Assembly (NCBI GenBank): GCA_031771865.1
Contig: JASISA010000009.1
Location: 1,612,001-1,676,000 of the forward strand
Origin: Nothophaeocryptopus gaeumannii
Lineage: Eukaryota > Ascomycota > Dothideomycetes > Mycosphaerellales > Mycosphaerellaceae
Length of the DNA stretch: 64,000 nt
Direction: 5' to 3'
Of the stretch, positions 11,159-22,559 are shown in pieces (the first letter of the stretch is position 1; each line of letters starts with the position of its first letter). The translations under genes and the position numbers were made by a program. Below the pieces are notes generated by a model that did no database searches, was not told the origin of the DNA, and saw nothing but the letters and a program-made list of their open reading frames with translations.

Positions 11159-11943
11159 CTCGATGGGCGGTTTGGGATCCTACGTAAGGAAAGTCCGGGA
11201 GAGCGTTGGCGTGGACTGCACCTCGACGGAGAGCTTTTGTCCTGCACCAGCTGTGATCGCGATCACCGACTGCTACTCGCTTCACAAGCTGGATCGCATG
11301 CACAAGCGGTCCCGAATACTCTCTGCGCGGGAAGGGTGCTTGTTTTGCCGACAGCGTAATCGTGAAGATGCAAATGCGTTGTCGTTCGGACACAGCACGC
11401 GCGACATGCGGTTATTCTTCGAAGCTTGTCAAATGCAATGCGCTCCCGTTCCTGTTCCGATCAATGCGCTTCTTCCAAGTCCTCCTGGTGTTCTCCCTCC
11501 CTCGTAAGTGCGATGTGTGACCTCGAGACTGAAACACCAGAATGCGCTCCACCCCCTTCTTTCCAATGTGCAGCGTCGCGCTGGTCTCTATCGTCCTTCC
11601 GAACGATGTCTTTTCGGTCGAGCGTCTATCGTGCGGTCTAAGTATGCGGAATGTCGTCGAGACGGAATGGTGTATCGTGTTGTGAAAGTAGCAATCTAGG
11701 AATCGCAATGTGAACGTCGGGAGATGAAGTTGGTGGCTGGAAGTCCCATCGGGCGAAAGCCTGCTCGGCATTTAGCTGCAGGGATAAGTACTACACACGC
11801 GTCGAACATCCAAACAAGACACGTCACACGCACAACAACATCAATAGACTGGGCCGCCAAATCGAGGCCGGTGCGATTCGACACCAATTGACGCGTATTT
11901 TGTCCATCAGAATAATATTTGACGGCGTTGGCGGTGCTGCAGC
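11159..11943. promoter_or_regulatory. Divergent promoter between CDK-site protein and DUO1
   Basis: 785 bp lie between two outward-facing start codons. Open frames inside it are short and unlike known proteins. It should contain both core promoters; no clear MCB (ACGCGT) cluster was found, although acgcg-type words occur (for example near 11800 and 11890). Confidence 0.45.
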
Positions 11944-12678
11944 ATGTCGAAGGCGTCGGGCGCGGCGGACACACCGAACATTGCGAAATTGACCCTGGAC
12001 GATACCGAAGAAGACCTTTTCGCCAGCCCGGAGAGCGGCGCCACCACACAAAACCAGACTCCAGCCTTCAATACATCATCAGCACAACGTCCGCAACCGC
12101 AACGGGCATTATCAAAACAAGATGTGGAAGAGGCGCGAAATGCACAGCTGCGCGCAGAGTTGGAGAAGGTGCGCGAAGTCAACCGCGTGATCGAGGGCGT
12201 CACGGCAAGCTTGACGAAAGCGAAGTCGAACATGGAGACTGTGCACAGTACGGTCAACGATGCCTCTACTTTGCTGGCTACCTGGACTCGAATACTCAGC
12301 CAGACGGAACATAACCAACGGGTGATCCTCAACCCGAGCTTCCAAGGCGCGTCGCAGGATCTCGAAGATATCGAGAATGACGAGCTCAGACGGCAGCAGG
12401 AGGCTGAGCGCCGAGCTATGGACGATCAGCGGAGACGTGAGGAAGCGCAGAGGAAAGCTGAAGAGGAGGAGAGGCGGAGGGCTGCTGCGGAAGCCACCAA
12501 GACTAGAGGCCTGAGCCGGATGAGGAGCACGAGAGGCACTTCGAGCTCGACGCGAGGGCACACGGGTGTTGGTAGCCAGGCTGGCAGAGGTCGTGGCCTC
12601 ACAGCTAACTCCAGAGGCACGAGCAGCTACGGGCGAGCGTCCAGTGCGACGAGAGGCCGAGGCCGAGGATTGGGATGA
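11944..12678 (+). CDS. DUO1: DASH complex subunit Duo1
   Basis: A single exon encodes 244 residues. Duo1 is a subunit of the fungal DASH/Dam1 ring, which couples kinetochores to spindle microtubules. The diagnostic core is clear: LRAELEKVREVNRVIEGV, the stretch LTKAKSNMETVHSTVNDAST, then LLATWTRILSQTEHNQRVIL (about residues 70-122). After it comes a charged coiled-coil (about 130-180, RRQQEAERRAMDDQRRREE type). The tail is rich in Arg-Gly-Thr-Ser repeats (TRGTSS, RGRG), as in other filamentous ascomycete Duo1 proteins. The first 40 residues are acidic and disordered. The start at 11944 is the first ATG in frame. It is divergent from the CDK-site-rich gene. Confidence 0.93.
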   Translation: MSKASGAADTPNIAKLTLDDTEEDLFASPESGATTQNQTPAFNTSSAQRPQPQRALSKQDVEEARNAQLRAELEKVREVNRVIEGVTASLTKAKSNMETVHSTVNDASTLLATWTRILSQTEHNQRVILNPSFQGASQDLEDIENDELRRQQEAERRAMDDQRRREEAQRKAEEEERRRAAAEATKTRGLSRMRSTRGTSSSTRGHTGVGSQAGRGRGLTANSRGTSSYGRASSATRGRGRGLG

Positions 12679-13348
12679 AAGTTCTCGAGAGGTTTTTCGA
12701 CCACAATCAACAGATCTATCACCATTATCGGCTGTGCCTAATCACAGCTACTGGCGGATGCTCAGCCATCATGCTGCTTGACCCATCCATTGAATGGAAC
12801 AAACAGGACGACGCCGGACCTGGCACTGCAGACTCTCGTGAGTACCATCCCCTGATACCTTCCCGCTACGAATACCATGATGAAAAACGATATCGTTACA
12901 CACCCAGCTCACTCAGATGCTATCGCATATGCTGTGAACGCGATTCTGTTCCTGATCTTCCTTCAACATCCTCTTCAGCCGCCTATCTCACATGCATTGG
13001 GACTTTTACGCTGACGATCATGTTACAGACTATGCTCGAGAATATTCGAGACTAGGCCGCGCCGCTCTAGAGCAGAGCATCAGATGTATCATACCTAGCA
13101 CCAGCCGCGGCGGACTGTCAGGGAATGCTCATGGGAGTCGGAGTATCATCGCACGAGGTAAAAGCATGTACAATTGAACAGACGACTTGTACAATTCAGT
13201 GTACATTCATTGAAAGTCATCTAGAGGTCCAATTTCGACCCATCCTCTGAGGCCTTGGTCCCTACCATCTCGGGCAGCCAATGCAGCCATGACATGTATG
13301 CTTCAGCCTGATGTCGGCCTCATCTCCGAATCTCATCCATGACGTTTC
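12679..13348. other. Convergent spacer, no gene seen
   Basis: 670 bp lie between the 3' ends of DUO1 and the small disordered protein gene. Short frames only; likely two 3' UTRs. Confidence 0.45.
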
Positions 13349-13570
13349 TCACGGCTTAGCTTGTTTCGAAGTCTTCTCCTGCGCAGCATCCTCCAACGGA
13401 CCCTTCGGGTTCGAGCTCATGCTCTCCAACTGTGCCTTACTCTCGTCGGCAGCCTTCTCGCCTGGTCCAGCGCCTTGGTTGTTGACGTCGGACGCTGGTG
13501 CGTGTTGTTGCTGAGCACCGGTCTGGTGCTCTGGGTCGGGAGATTGACGGCCTTCCTGAGGGGCGGACAT
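13349..13570 (-). CDS. Small conserved disordered protein
   Basis: 73 residues from ATG at 13570, hydrophilic throughout: rich in Gln, Pro, Ala, Ser and Lys, with no Cys. The C-terminal block MSSNPKGPLEDAAQEKTSK resembles a short protein found widely in filamentous ascomycetes; no function is known to me. Such compact, heat-soluble-looking proteins are often stress induced, but nothing here proves it. The upstream region 13571-13740 is probably 5' UTR and may contain an intron. Confidence 0.7.
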   Translation of the reverse strand: MSAPQEGRQSPDPEHQTGAQQQHAPASDVNNQGAGPGEKAADESKAQLESMSSNPKGPLEDAAQEKTSKQAKP

Positions 13571-14770
13571 TTTTGAGACGGAGTCGTTGGTATTTGTGTT
13601 GATTGGTTTGGTGGAGGATCTGTTGGAGTGTAAGTACTGTGTTGTCGCTGGGCATCAATGGCAAGTGTACTCACTGTTCAATGGATCTGATGTTGCAATT
13701 GCTGATTGTCCGTCTTGATGTCATTTGTAGAAAAGTATATTGGAGGGGCTCAAGTTTTGAAGTACAAGCTCGTTGTCTGTGAGGCCACGCGACGTGGGGG
13801 GCCAGGTATGACGCAGAGGCTACATCACATTGGAAGTGGGCACAACATCATCGAATGTCGACTGTTTCACGTGCGATGATGGAACATGATGAGCGAAGGC
13901 TGACTGATGCCATTATTCATGCCAGTTTGCAAGTCTCTTCTCCGAACCTGGTAGACTTCTGGCGATAGCCAGGTGGGGTACGAACGCGACACTGACGCGC
14001 TGTCGTGGCTGCCGGCAGGACCGCACATTTTCTCCATGGCAAGTCCACGCCTCCGAATACATGCGTCTTTCATGTAGGTGCGGTGCGATACGGCCTGACG
14101 AAGAGTGGAAGGTGGGAAGTGGAATAGAATAATCGACGCTCTGGCTGCCGTTCATCATTCACACCTTGACGCGGTCTCTCGATCTAAACGCACAATGCCA
14201 TTGCTCCTCGACTATGGCATATGCCATTGTGGCACAATCGCCTCATTAGATGAAGGCAAACTGATGAAACAAGTCAATCTTGTCTTAGCTTAATCCCTCA
14301 TGGGTAACTGGACTATCGCAGCTTAAGAGTCTCAAAGAAGACCTGTCTGTGTGGTTGAGTAGGCGGTATCGTGGAAGCCGGATCATTTGGTACAACCGGC
14401 TCTGGACGACCATGCTGGGCAGGGCGGAAGCATATAATGGTTCTATTCTTGCTGACTTTGGTCCAGTCCCACTGTACTGAGGTGGCCTTTGCGGCTTACA
14501 TAGCCATGCCTTGGTCACTATCCCAAGACATGGGTAAAGTCATCTGAAGGCTTTAGATAGCCGGAAGGCGAGACTGGAATCTACAAGAGATCGTCACAGG
14601 GACAAGCCCAGAAGCGCATCATCCATTCAAAAGTCAGCAATATCTCGCGCTCAAGGGGATGCAGAATCCGCTATGATATAGGCTGCTACACAAAAGACAC
14701 CCTCATTCTCAGATTTACACTCCAACCTCCCAGCTGGCGCTTCTGACCTGGATCAACGCCCCTTCATCTG
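13571..14770. other. Intergenic, no gene seen
   Basis: About 1.2 kb. It should contain the promoter of the small protein gene and the 3' end of the membrane protein gene. No family resemblance was found in any frame, and no repeat was noted. Confidence 0.4.
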
Positions 14771-15870
14771 CTACGTTGGGATGATACGACTGCTACCATA
14801 GTCCACGGACGGATCGTGCTGTTTGAAGTTTCTCCCACTCTCTCTTGCCAGTGTCTCTTCGTCGTAGAAGGAACTTTCCTGCCAGTCGATTTGTCCTGGA
14901 AATACTTTTCTACGACGGCCACAGCAGCAACTGATGTTTCCGAAAAAGAGTGCCGCCACGGGCACCTGCAGGCCTTGAGCTAGGAGACCCGTCATGAACA
15001 CGAACGCCCATTCGATTCCGAACGATTCCGCGCGAAAGTTTGCGAACAAGATGGAGGCCACTATGGGGACGTTGGTGATGGTCGTGAGACCTGTTGCGAC
15101 TGTCAGCATTATTCGGACCAGGCTGTTGTGGTATATCACAAGTTCAGCGCGACTGAAGGGGAACATTGGTGTAAACATACCGTGGAACATGAAGCCAACT
15201 CCCGAAACTGCCTCGGCTACCAGCTTTTTGCGAGCGAAGCCTCTGGCATCTTTATCCCTGAACTTCTTGATCACCAGCACAAGACCCGCAAGTGCCAGCA
15301 AAGAGTCCGACAAGCAAGCGGTGCCCGCCACAAACAGCGCCGCGTGGTTTCCAACCACTACCACCGACGCTGCGACCAGCCCGAGCCAGGCGAGAAGGAG
15401 AATGATCCCAGGATGGCTCTGAACGAAGTTCTTTGGCGCCAGCACTCGTACGGCAATGAGGAACTCGACGAAAACGTGCTCGAGGAAGAAGCAAAGCTTG
15501 ATCGGATCGAAGTAAAGATCCAGCAGGAAATGTATCGGCAACAAGAGGAAAGTAAATGCAAACACGATGGCCAAATAATGGAGATCCAGCAACCGCTTCA
15601 CGGAGAACCCTCGGAATGCCGCAAAAAATAGGAAGAAGATACTGTGGAGGAATAGTGCTTGGGCTCCGATGATGAACGCTGAGTTGTAAAGCGCGTAGTA
15701 ACCTTTCCTGGCGAGGTCTCCATTGTCGGTGTGCGGCAGAGCTGGTGGGAAGAGGCGAGCATAGTCCGTCGAATTCTTGGAGACGTCTAAAAGTGCTGTC
15801 AGCAACCTGACCTCACGTTCATCGCGACATATGTCTCTCTACCATTGAAGTGCGATATTGCGTTTCCCAT
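14771..15870 (-). CDS. Polytopic membrane protein, orphan
   Basis: Two exons encode 347 residues. The main reading frame has no usable ATG upstream. A 56-nt intron (15787-15842, good TTTTAG acceptor) joins it to a nine-codon first exon, MGNAISHFN, at 15870-15843. Seven to eight hydrophobic segments are visible, among them GAQALFLHSIFFLFFAAF, AIVFAFTFLLLPIHFLL, GIILLLAWLGLVAASVVVV, LLALAGLVLVI and FVFMTGLLAQGLQVPVAALF. The segments are followed by a CCCGRRRK cluster and a hydrophilic C-tail of about 45 residues. A seven-helix count with a short N-terminal outside domain (NSTDYARLF, possibly glycosylated) recalls receptor-like folds, but no GPCR signature was recognised. Function unknown. Confidence 0.75.
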
Positions 15871-17744
15871 TGCGAGGCTCTTTGTGAGACGGGGCGATAT
15901 AGACCAGCCTTCGAAGAGCCTTCAAACTGGATGCCAATGTCCCATCGACTGAGTAATCAAAGATGCACACTGTCGACAAGTTTGGCAACGCTTGCGGCGC
16001 AGCACCTCACGACCCCAGTCTTGGTATGTGCGTCCCCGATATGGGGTTACCACAACTCACTAAACGCTTCCGGTATTTCCATATTGCTGCCAGCTAGGCT
16101 GCCCACAGGACTATCGACAAGGGCTGGATCTCTTGCATTCTCGTGACACTCCATAACTCGCCACTCGTTCCAACAACAATAATAGATAACACCAGGGTTA
16201 CCCTTGGCCTTGAAGCTGAACGGTAAACCAAGTGCCGATGGCTATGAGGCACCGAAACGTCCAGCTGATACAACTCAGGGCCACATCGCTCGTTGAGGAA
16301 TGAAACACCAGGGCATAGCATTGTCCGGATCTGACAGCCATCGAGCATCATGTTACAGTGTAAGACACCGTAACCCATAGAACCTGCTTGATTCTGAGCT
16401 CGGAATGCCACAATTGAAACCTGCATCACTCTCACCTCCTTCCAAGTCTTCCGGAGCCGCGCTGGATGTCATTGGAAACAGCTCGTGATCGATCGAGGAA
16501 ACCCCTGTCATTGCGACACAAATCAGTCAGTTGCCGTACCAATCACGTCCGCCGCACACATCTCACTTGGCTATATTGGGGAACTGTCAGCGTCTCAGAC
16601 CAATACTAAGCCAGGGCATTTTACTGTGCTTTGAACTCCATGTCGTTGTCAAAGCCGAACTGAACCGAAACAACAAGTGACAAATATCGCATCTCGGCAT
16701 TGAGCGGCCTCGCGGAGGCATTCGCTGCTCGGGGATCATCGGCTACCCACGCTACTCTCTATAGCTGACATGCGGCCCTAAGTCAAGGGTACCAAGTATT
16801 GAAACACTCGATGTCCCTGCAAATCTTGGCATCACAGTACAGATTTCTTGAAATTTCACACCTATGCAAACTGCAAGCACACCAGCCTTGTGGGACACAT
16901 TCCATCCAAAGTCATTCATGGTCCGCACGTCGGTGACAGCACCGCGAACGACATGCGCTGGTCGCCGCCTGAGTGTCAGGTTGCAATCCAAGGTTTGGCA
17001 AACACTACAACCGCGACATGTGTACCAATGTGGGTGACTACGTAAAAGGGAGTCCGAGGTCGTGCGATGATCCTTGCTATTCATCCTGATGTCAAGTGGC
17101 CACAGATGGCGTTCGAGCTCCAATGTTGATGCTAAGTGTCTAAGGTCATGAGCCGTAGATTATTATTACCTATCTGTGGTCCCACGACTAACTAAATACA
17201 GACAGCCCCTACTTGTAACCCTAGACTCAACACTAAGCCATCGTGGTCTCTTGGCTCGTTCACATATCCTACAGACTCAGCTATATGGAAGGTCCGGCAC
17301 GGTGTGATGGGACAAGGCATCTGAAAAGTTGTCGGGATTACATCTTCGGGTTTTGCCCTAAATGACTTGTGAGCATCATTCAGTGCGGCCGAGTACTGCA
17401 AGCCGTATGAGCGGTCGCGATACACTCACAACTCAGGCTCTCGCTTCCGCCAGTTGGCATGCTCCGGATGTGAGTCGATGGATCAAGTTTCAGCTTTGCT
17501 TCGAGAATACGATACCCCTAGAACGAAGCTCAAAGCATTCATGGCAGACAGAAACACCACACAAGGCCGAAAGCGAGAATCGGAATATCCCCATGGTCGG
17601 AAATATAGGCCTCAAGAGCGAGCCGAAGTCAGCAATGGCTTTCCCTATGGCAGATCAATTTCCTCCATTGCTACCTCCTATCTTCTTGCGTGGACTTGAG
17701 CTGGCTACTGCGTTCGTTGGACTACTACTATCAATAAGACGGGT
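15871..17744. other. Long divergent spacer before the terpene synthase
   Basis: 1.9 kb between two outward-facing genes. Open frames are short and unlike proteins. This is unusually long for this window and could hold regulatory sequence for the terpene synthase; no specific site can be named. Confidence 0.4.
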
Positions 17745-19055
17745 ATGGCCACCTCAGAAAGAGGCAAGACCGTTACTCTTGCCAAATTCTCGATTGTGAG
17801 TAGTCCGCTGTCGGACGATGACGACCAACGCCTTTCGTTGCCTCAAGTCGATATGGGTACAGATAAACATGAAAAGCGGCATCATGTCGATCTCGCAAAG
17901 CTCATACATAGCCACTACCACACATTCGAAAGCCCATCTTCCACGGCTGGCACTGAAGACTGGACCCGGAGGAAAGCAACGATTGAAGTTATATCGGTCC
18001 GCAAAGCCTTCCCACTAATCGACGATGAAGCGACGATACTAGTTATGACCACCTGGTTCCACTTCTTGTGTTCAGTCGACGACAAAATTGAAAAGATGGA
18101 CCACGAGACTGGACGGCTCACCCTCCAACGAAGCATTCACATGCTCCGTGTTTCATGCATCTGGGGCCTTCACGCGGAGCAATCGAGCAATACTAGCGAA
18201 AGGAAAGACTCGCAACAGGCCTCGGACCCCGACCCCTCTCCGTCTAGAAAGCCTTCTTCCAATGGACCTACCTCTCCAGACGGTACCGTCTCTACGACCG
18301 CGTCATCCGACGGCAAAGTCCTCGTACTTACGGAAGCATTCATCCAGAAGATCCACAAAATCATCCCAATGGAGCATATCCGCAAAATCGCGGAGAGCGT
18401 CATCGGCGTATGGCAATTCATGTGTATGGAAGTCGACCAGCGAATGCAGGGCTCTGGTCCCTCGCCGGAGGTCTACATCTCAATTCGGACCCACACTATT
18501 GGTCTAGCTCCATTCTTTACTATCGTGGAGTGCTTATTGCGTACGAAAACATCGTCAGAAGATACCCAAACTGTTCTGAACTCGACAGCTCTGACTTCCT
18601 TACAAGCAAGCGTCAGCTTAGCAGTGGGACTACAGAACGATATCGTCGGCCTAGAAAAAGACATCGCAAATGGCGAACAATTCAACTTCATCCTCCTCTC
18701 CAAACACCAACAGCAGGACTCTCAACAACACGAACAATGCAAAGACCTTGACCTCGACGGAGCACTTACCGCGGCCGTCAATATGCACAATGATGCTGTT
18801 CGATCAGCCGTGGCTTGCTGGAGGGAACTCACAGAGAATAGTGAGTCAATATCTCCCCAGTTTACGATATACTTCGATAGTATACTTGGTTTCCTGAGGA
18901 CGCATTATGCTTGGGCGACGCACTCGAGGAGATATCAGAAGTCTGAGGGGAAAGTTAAGGGGGTTTTGGGGAAGGTGTTGAAGGAGGCGGTTCTGAAGAG
19001 TTTGGCGCTGAAGGCGCAGGCTTATCGATACCATGGGAGGATGAATTGTTGTTAG
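17745..19055 (+). CDS. Class I terpene synthase-like protein
   Basis: A single exon encodes 436 residues. Class I terpene cyclases ionise a prenyl diphosphate with three Mg2+ ions. The expected landmarks occur in the right order. The Asp-rich motif is DDKIE at 112-116, in FLCSVDDKIE. The diphosphate-sensing Arg is in YISIRTHTIG (R248). The second metal motif is NDIVGLEKD at 298-306, which keeps the N/D...(+4)...(+8) spacing but has Gly for Ser and Asp for Glu. A C-terminal RY pair is at 396-397. A Ser/Pro-rich insert (about 150-190) between the metal motifs and a 40-residue N-terminal extension are unusual. Product and activity cannot be predicted, and the Gly at 302 may weaken metal binding. 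It lies tail to tail with a DyP-type peroxidase. Confidence 0.8.
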   Translation: MATSERGKTVTLAKFSIVSSPLSDDDDQRLSLPQVDMGTDKHEKRHHVDLAKLIHSHYHTFESPSSTAGTEDWTRRKATIEVISVRKAFPLIDDEATILVMTTWFHFLCSVDDKIEKMDHETGRLTLQRSIHMLRVSCIWGLHAEQSSNTSERKDSQQASDPDPSPSRKPSSNGPTSPDGTVSTTASSDGKVLVLTEAFIQKIHKIIPMEHIRKIAESVIGVWQFMCMEVDQRMQGSGPSPEVYISIRTHTIGLAPFFTIVECLLRTKTSSEDTQTVLNSTALTSLQASVSLAVGLQNDIVGLEKDIANGEQFNFILLSKHQQQDSQQHEQCKDLDLDGALTAAVNMHNDAVRSAVACWRELTENSESISPQFTIYFDSILGFLRTHYAWATHSRRYQKSEGKVKGVLGKVLKEAVLKSLALKAQAYRYHGRMNCC

Positions 19056-19230
19056 AGGGATAATAGAGAGATGTTGCGACGTGGCAACGAGGGCTTGGGG
19101 TTTTGCGTTGAACACATATAACGACTATACGATTACGAGACCTTCAACGATGTTGAACTTTTCATCCCTGACACTCGCTTCCTCTGACACACAACACTTC
19201 CTGCCAAATCATCTCTCCACCCCCTTCTCT

Positions 19231-20790
19231 TCACTTCAACTCCCCATGTCCATTAACCCCATTCGTCCCATTGACAGGGACTCCCTTCACACTTGACAGA
19301 GGCCCCGTCAAAGCCGCCAAACTAGGAGAGAAGAAATACTCTCCCCCGCGCGGAACGACAAACCGATTCACTCCTGGCAGCTGCAACTCCCTATTCGCAT
19401 CCTGCGGAAACAACCCCTTCATACCCACACTCTGCTGCCGATTCGTCTGTCCCATAACAGCATCGACACCAGCGCCCTGGAATCGAAAGGTTTGGCTGTT
19501 TGCCCAGAATTGCTGGATAAATGCGAACCCCGCGGATAGATCGGATTGATAGCATGCGAAGAGGAGACCGCGTTCGGCGGTTGGGTTGGCAGAGATTTCT
19601 GGTCCGTAGGGAATTCCTCGACGGAGGATACGGTGTGGATTGACGGATGGACGACCTTCAGTGAATTGGTCCCCGCGAGGATTTGTTTTGCGGATGTGCG
19701 CTCCGAGGGGGCAGATCATTCTCTGACCTGCCTGAATGTTGAAGCTGTTGGCTTTATTGAGGCCTGGAGGATCGAATTCGAAGAGATTGTTGCGCATGGG
19801 GTCTTTGCCGATGGTCGCGTCGTCGAAATCCGGACTCAACGTGACCGGACATCCACTCTTCCAGCGGCCTATAAGGCGGGCGCCGAGTTGGTCGGAAAAG
19901 GTTCCGAGGGAGTTGGAGGAGGTTTGGAGGAAGTTTTGCCAGTCTTGGACGTTTTGTTTTAGTTTGCGGAAGCAGAGGAACGAGCCATCCACCATCCACG
20001 GAGGACGCTGAGCTGCTTGGGAGTCCCCTGGTCGTCCGCACAGGATGACGCCTTGTTGAATGACGTCCTGACCTGGGGGAACGAAGAGTTCGTCTTTGGT
20101 GAGGTTGGGGAGGTTGGCGATGCACGGCTGAGAGATTCCGTCTTGGTAGCCGAAATGTTCCTTTCCTTTGTTGATGTCTGGACGGACATTGCCATCGATC
20201 TTGAATGCGGGTTTTGCTGAGCCGTCGAATAGCTTGACGGTGCGGTCGAGCTTTTCGTTGATAAGGCCAGTCGAGTTACCGGCCACGAGTAAGACGCCGT
20301 CGATTTGGTTGTTGAGCCATTCGGAGTCCCAATCTGGGCTTCGGTTGGGATCATTCGGCTTTGGAGGGTCCTGGAGGCCCTGCACTGCTGCCTGTTTCAT
20401 GCCTTGCTCGAAGACGAAGTCGCCAGTTTGGGTCGATACGCCTGTGACGCTGGCGATCTACTTGTTCATCAGCGTGTTGTTGCCCTCAATCTGATTGTCC
20501 GAATTCACCTGCTTCAATCCATTGAATGAGAACGAGATGTTGGCGCCGCAGGTGGGGAGCTTTTCGGTTCCGGAGTTGCCCGGGTTGGACTTGAAGTCTT
20601 TGATATTTCGGCGAGTATCTAGCACGTTCTGGGTGTGAGAGATCTCCTCTGTCGCAACGATGCGGAGCTTCTGGCAGAACTTGTTGGCATCTGTAATGGT
20701 AAAGAACCAGAATGTTTCGAATTCTTTGGGTAAGCCATTAAGGAGGATGTCTCCTTGGACGTTGCTGAGGTCTTGAATGAAGGAAGTCAT
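19231..20790 (-). CDS. DyP-type heme peroxidase
   Basis: Two exons (20790-20509, 20457-19231) encode 502 residues. DyP peroxidases oxidise dyes and phenolics with H2O2, using a heme held by a proximal His. The GxxDG signature is GYQDG (197-201, followed by ISQP). The proximal His is in GAHIRKTNPR (H348), and the distal Arg lies in HRILRRGIPYG (about 370-374). The 51-nt intron 20458-20508 starts GTGAAT and ends in TAG; read through, that TAG is an in-frame stop. Splicing restores the expected GLKQ|IASVTG-VSTQTGD-F junction. There is no signal peptide, so the enzyme is probably intracellular, as is common in this class. The C-terminus carries a short Asn/Gly-rich tail. Confidence 0.9.
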
Positions 20791-22559
20791 GGTGCTCAAT
20801 TGCAAAGGGAGTACTGATGAAGTTGTAATTTGGAGTTTGAAGGGAGTTCATTCAGCAGACCTACTGTCTTTTATAACGCTTCCCCTTTCTAGTGCCAGGG
20901 CTTTGAGGATGGCTTTGCCCAGATCATTCGAAGATGCAGCCATCAGCCATCAGCCATACCGTTGTTGCGCATCAGCATGCTGCCTTCCGCAGCTGACACC
21001 ACAGCTCTAGCTTGGCGGTGTGGCCGGACGTCTGTATCTAGATGACGCTGCTCCATCTTGGCTTGCGCAATGCACTCGATATGCCGTCTCAGCACAGGGC
21101 TAGCCAATGGAGTCTGTATGGGTTGTCTAAGGTTGCATACAGCAGAAAGCCACATGCTGGGGAAGCTCCGGGACTCGCGTGGGACTGTATTCGCAAGCGT
21201 GTGCCTGAGCTGTCGTTATCTGGTACCTGATCCTCATCCTCAACAGTAGGATGCATATGCGAGGAACGTATGACCATTTGGAACAGAACGATTCGCTCGC
21301 CAAAGAGCTGGCGTTTCGAAATCCCGTACGACGCAAGCCACTGTCAGCTCAGCTCTCCTGTTGACCGCTCGCAGTGGTGTTGTCGTAGGACCTCGAAGAG
21401 CTTGCTTTGCAGCGGATGTGACATGTGGTAGCATAGTAGCAGGCGCATTTTCCAAGAATCTCCGAGAATGTACAATATCGAGTACTCCCGTAGCGCGACA
21501 TGGGCATACCCGACCTTCGCCAATGATGAGGTGAAGTCCTCTGGCAAACTCAATTGCTTGTCGGGCTTCATAGCTCAGCTTGCCGTGGTCGGCATCCTGG
21601 CAAGTCTCGTCGTACAGCATACCACACGCCAAGTACGAAAGACGAGGCCGTACGCATAGTAATATATCAATGCTGGAGAGGAGGTAAGCAGCTGAAGTCG
21701 TTCAATCTTTGTCCTACTTTTGTTTGAAGCCTCAGGCATCAGCACTTCCAACTTCAAGCACTTCGAGGGCAAGATACGCGAGCTTGGCGGTCTTGATCAT
21801 TGATCAAGCAGACCGATGCTTTCAATGCTTCAAGTACTTCGTCTCGCACATACTCGCCCTGGAAGATGACTTGCCGCGCCGCTCTCCCAACCGCAACATC
21901 CGCATCAGCGCTTCAACTCGTTCTTGGAAGCTGCACTGTGGGAAAGGCGCGATTACTCCTTGCCAAGGCCATGGCAAGCAGGATCAAGCAAGTCGCAAGC
22001 AATGCCAATCTGGACTATGTTGATCAGGCTGGCTCCGAAAAGACTGAGAGGAGAGATGCAGACCGCCGCTGCAAATTGAGAAAGTCAAGTCGAAGGACAC
22101 ATCCGCCTTCAAGACGAACATGAAGACGGAGCACTCCATACAGGACTGTGTCTACGGCAAGCACGGCTTCCTCGCTGGCCCAAGTGGCCCGAGATCATGG
22201 CTGTTCTCCACACTGGCCTCGTGCACTCCATACCATTCTCCGCATTTTGCACGACGATCACCACTGAATATTCGGTTGCAGCATGACGGGAACAACGCGG
22301 GAAGGATGGCAGACCACCGAGAGCCACGTTTTTCACTGGTGCGGACGGCTCCAATGTAAGTGCGCGCGTTGCTTTCAAATACCTCCGTGACCTCTTGGGG
22401 GCGGATTGCCGCTTGTAGGTACTCCTCACCTGTTCTCTCTTGCGCAGCCTTTGCTCGCATTTCCTGAGAGCATTTGAGGAGTCGACCATTTCTTCTTGTC
22501 CTTCTCATTGTGCTCCTGGAAACGCACCCACCGATATCTATAGAAGAACCCTCCCCAAG
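20791..22559. other. Intergenic with a possible BTB relic
   Basis: 1.8 kb between the divergent DyP and permease genes. On the minus strand, about 21344-21650, two frames read like pieces of a BTB protein (YEARQAIEFARGLH; then AHVALREYSILYILGDSW). They do not join by splice sites. It may be a dead copy of the BTB family seen elsewhere in the window. Nothing else is recognised. Confidence 0.25.

Noticed and set aside
20458..20460. Premature stop making the DyP gene a pseudogene
   Set aside because: The TAG is the end of a 51-nt intron with a GTGAAT donor; removing it gives the expected protein across the junction.
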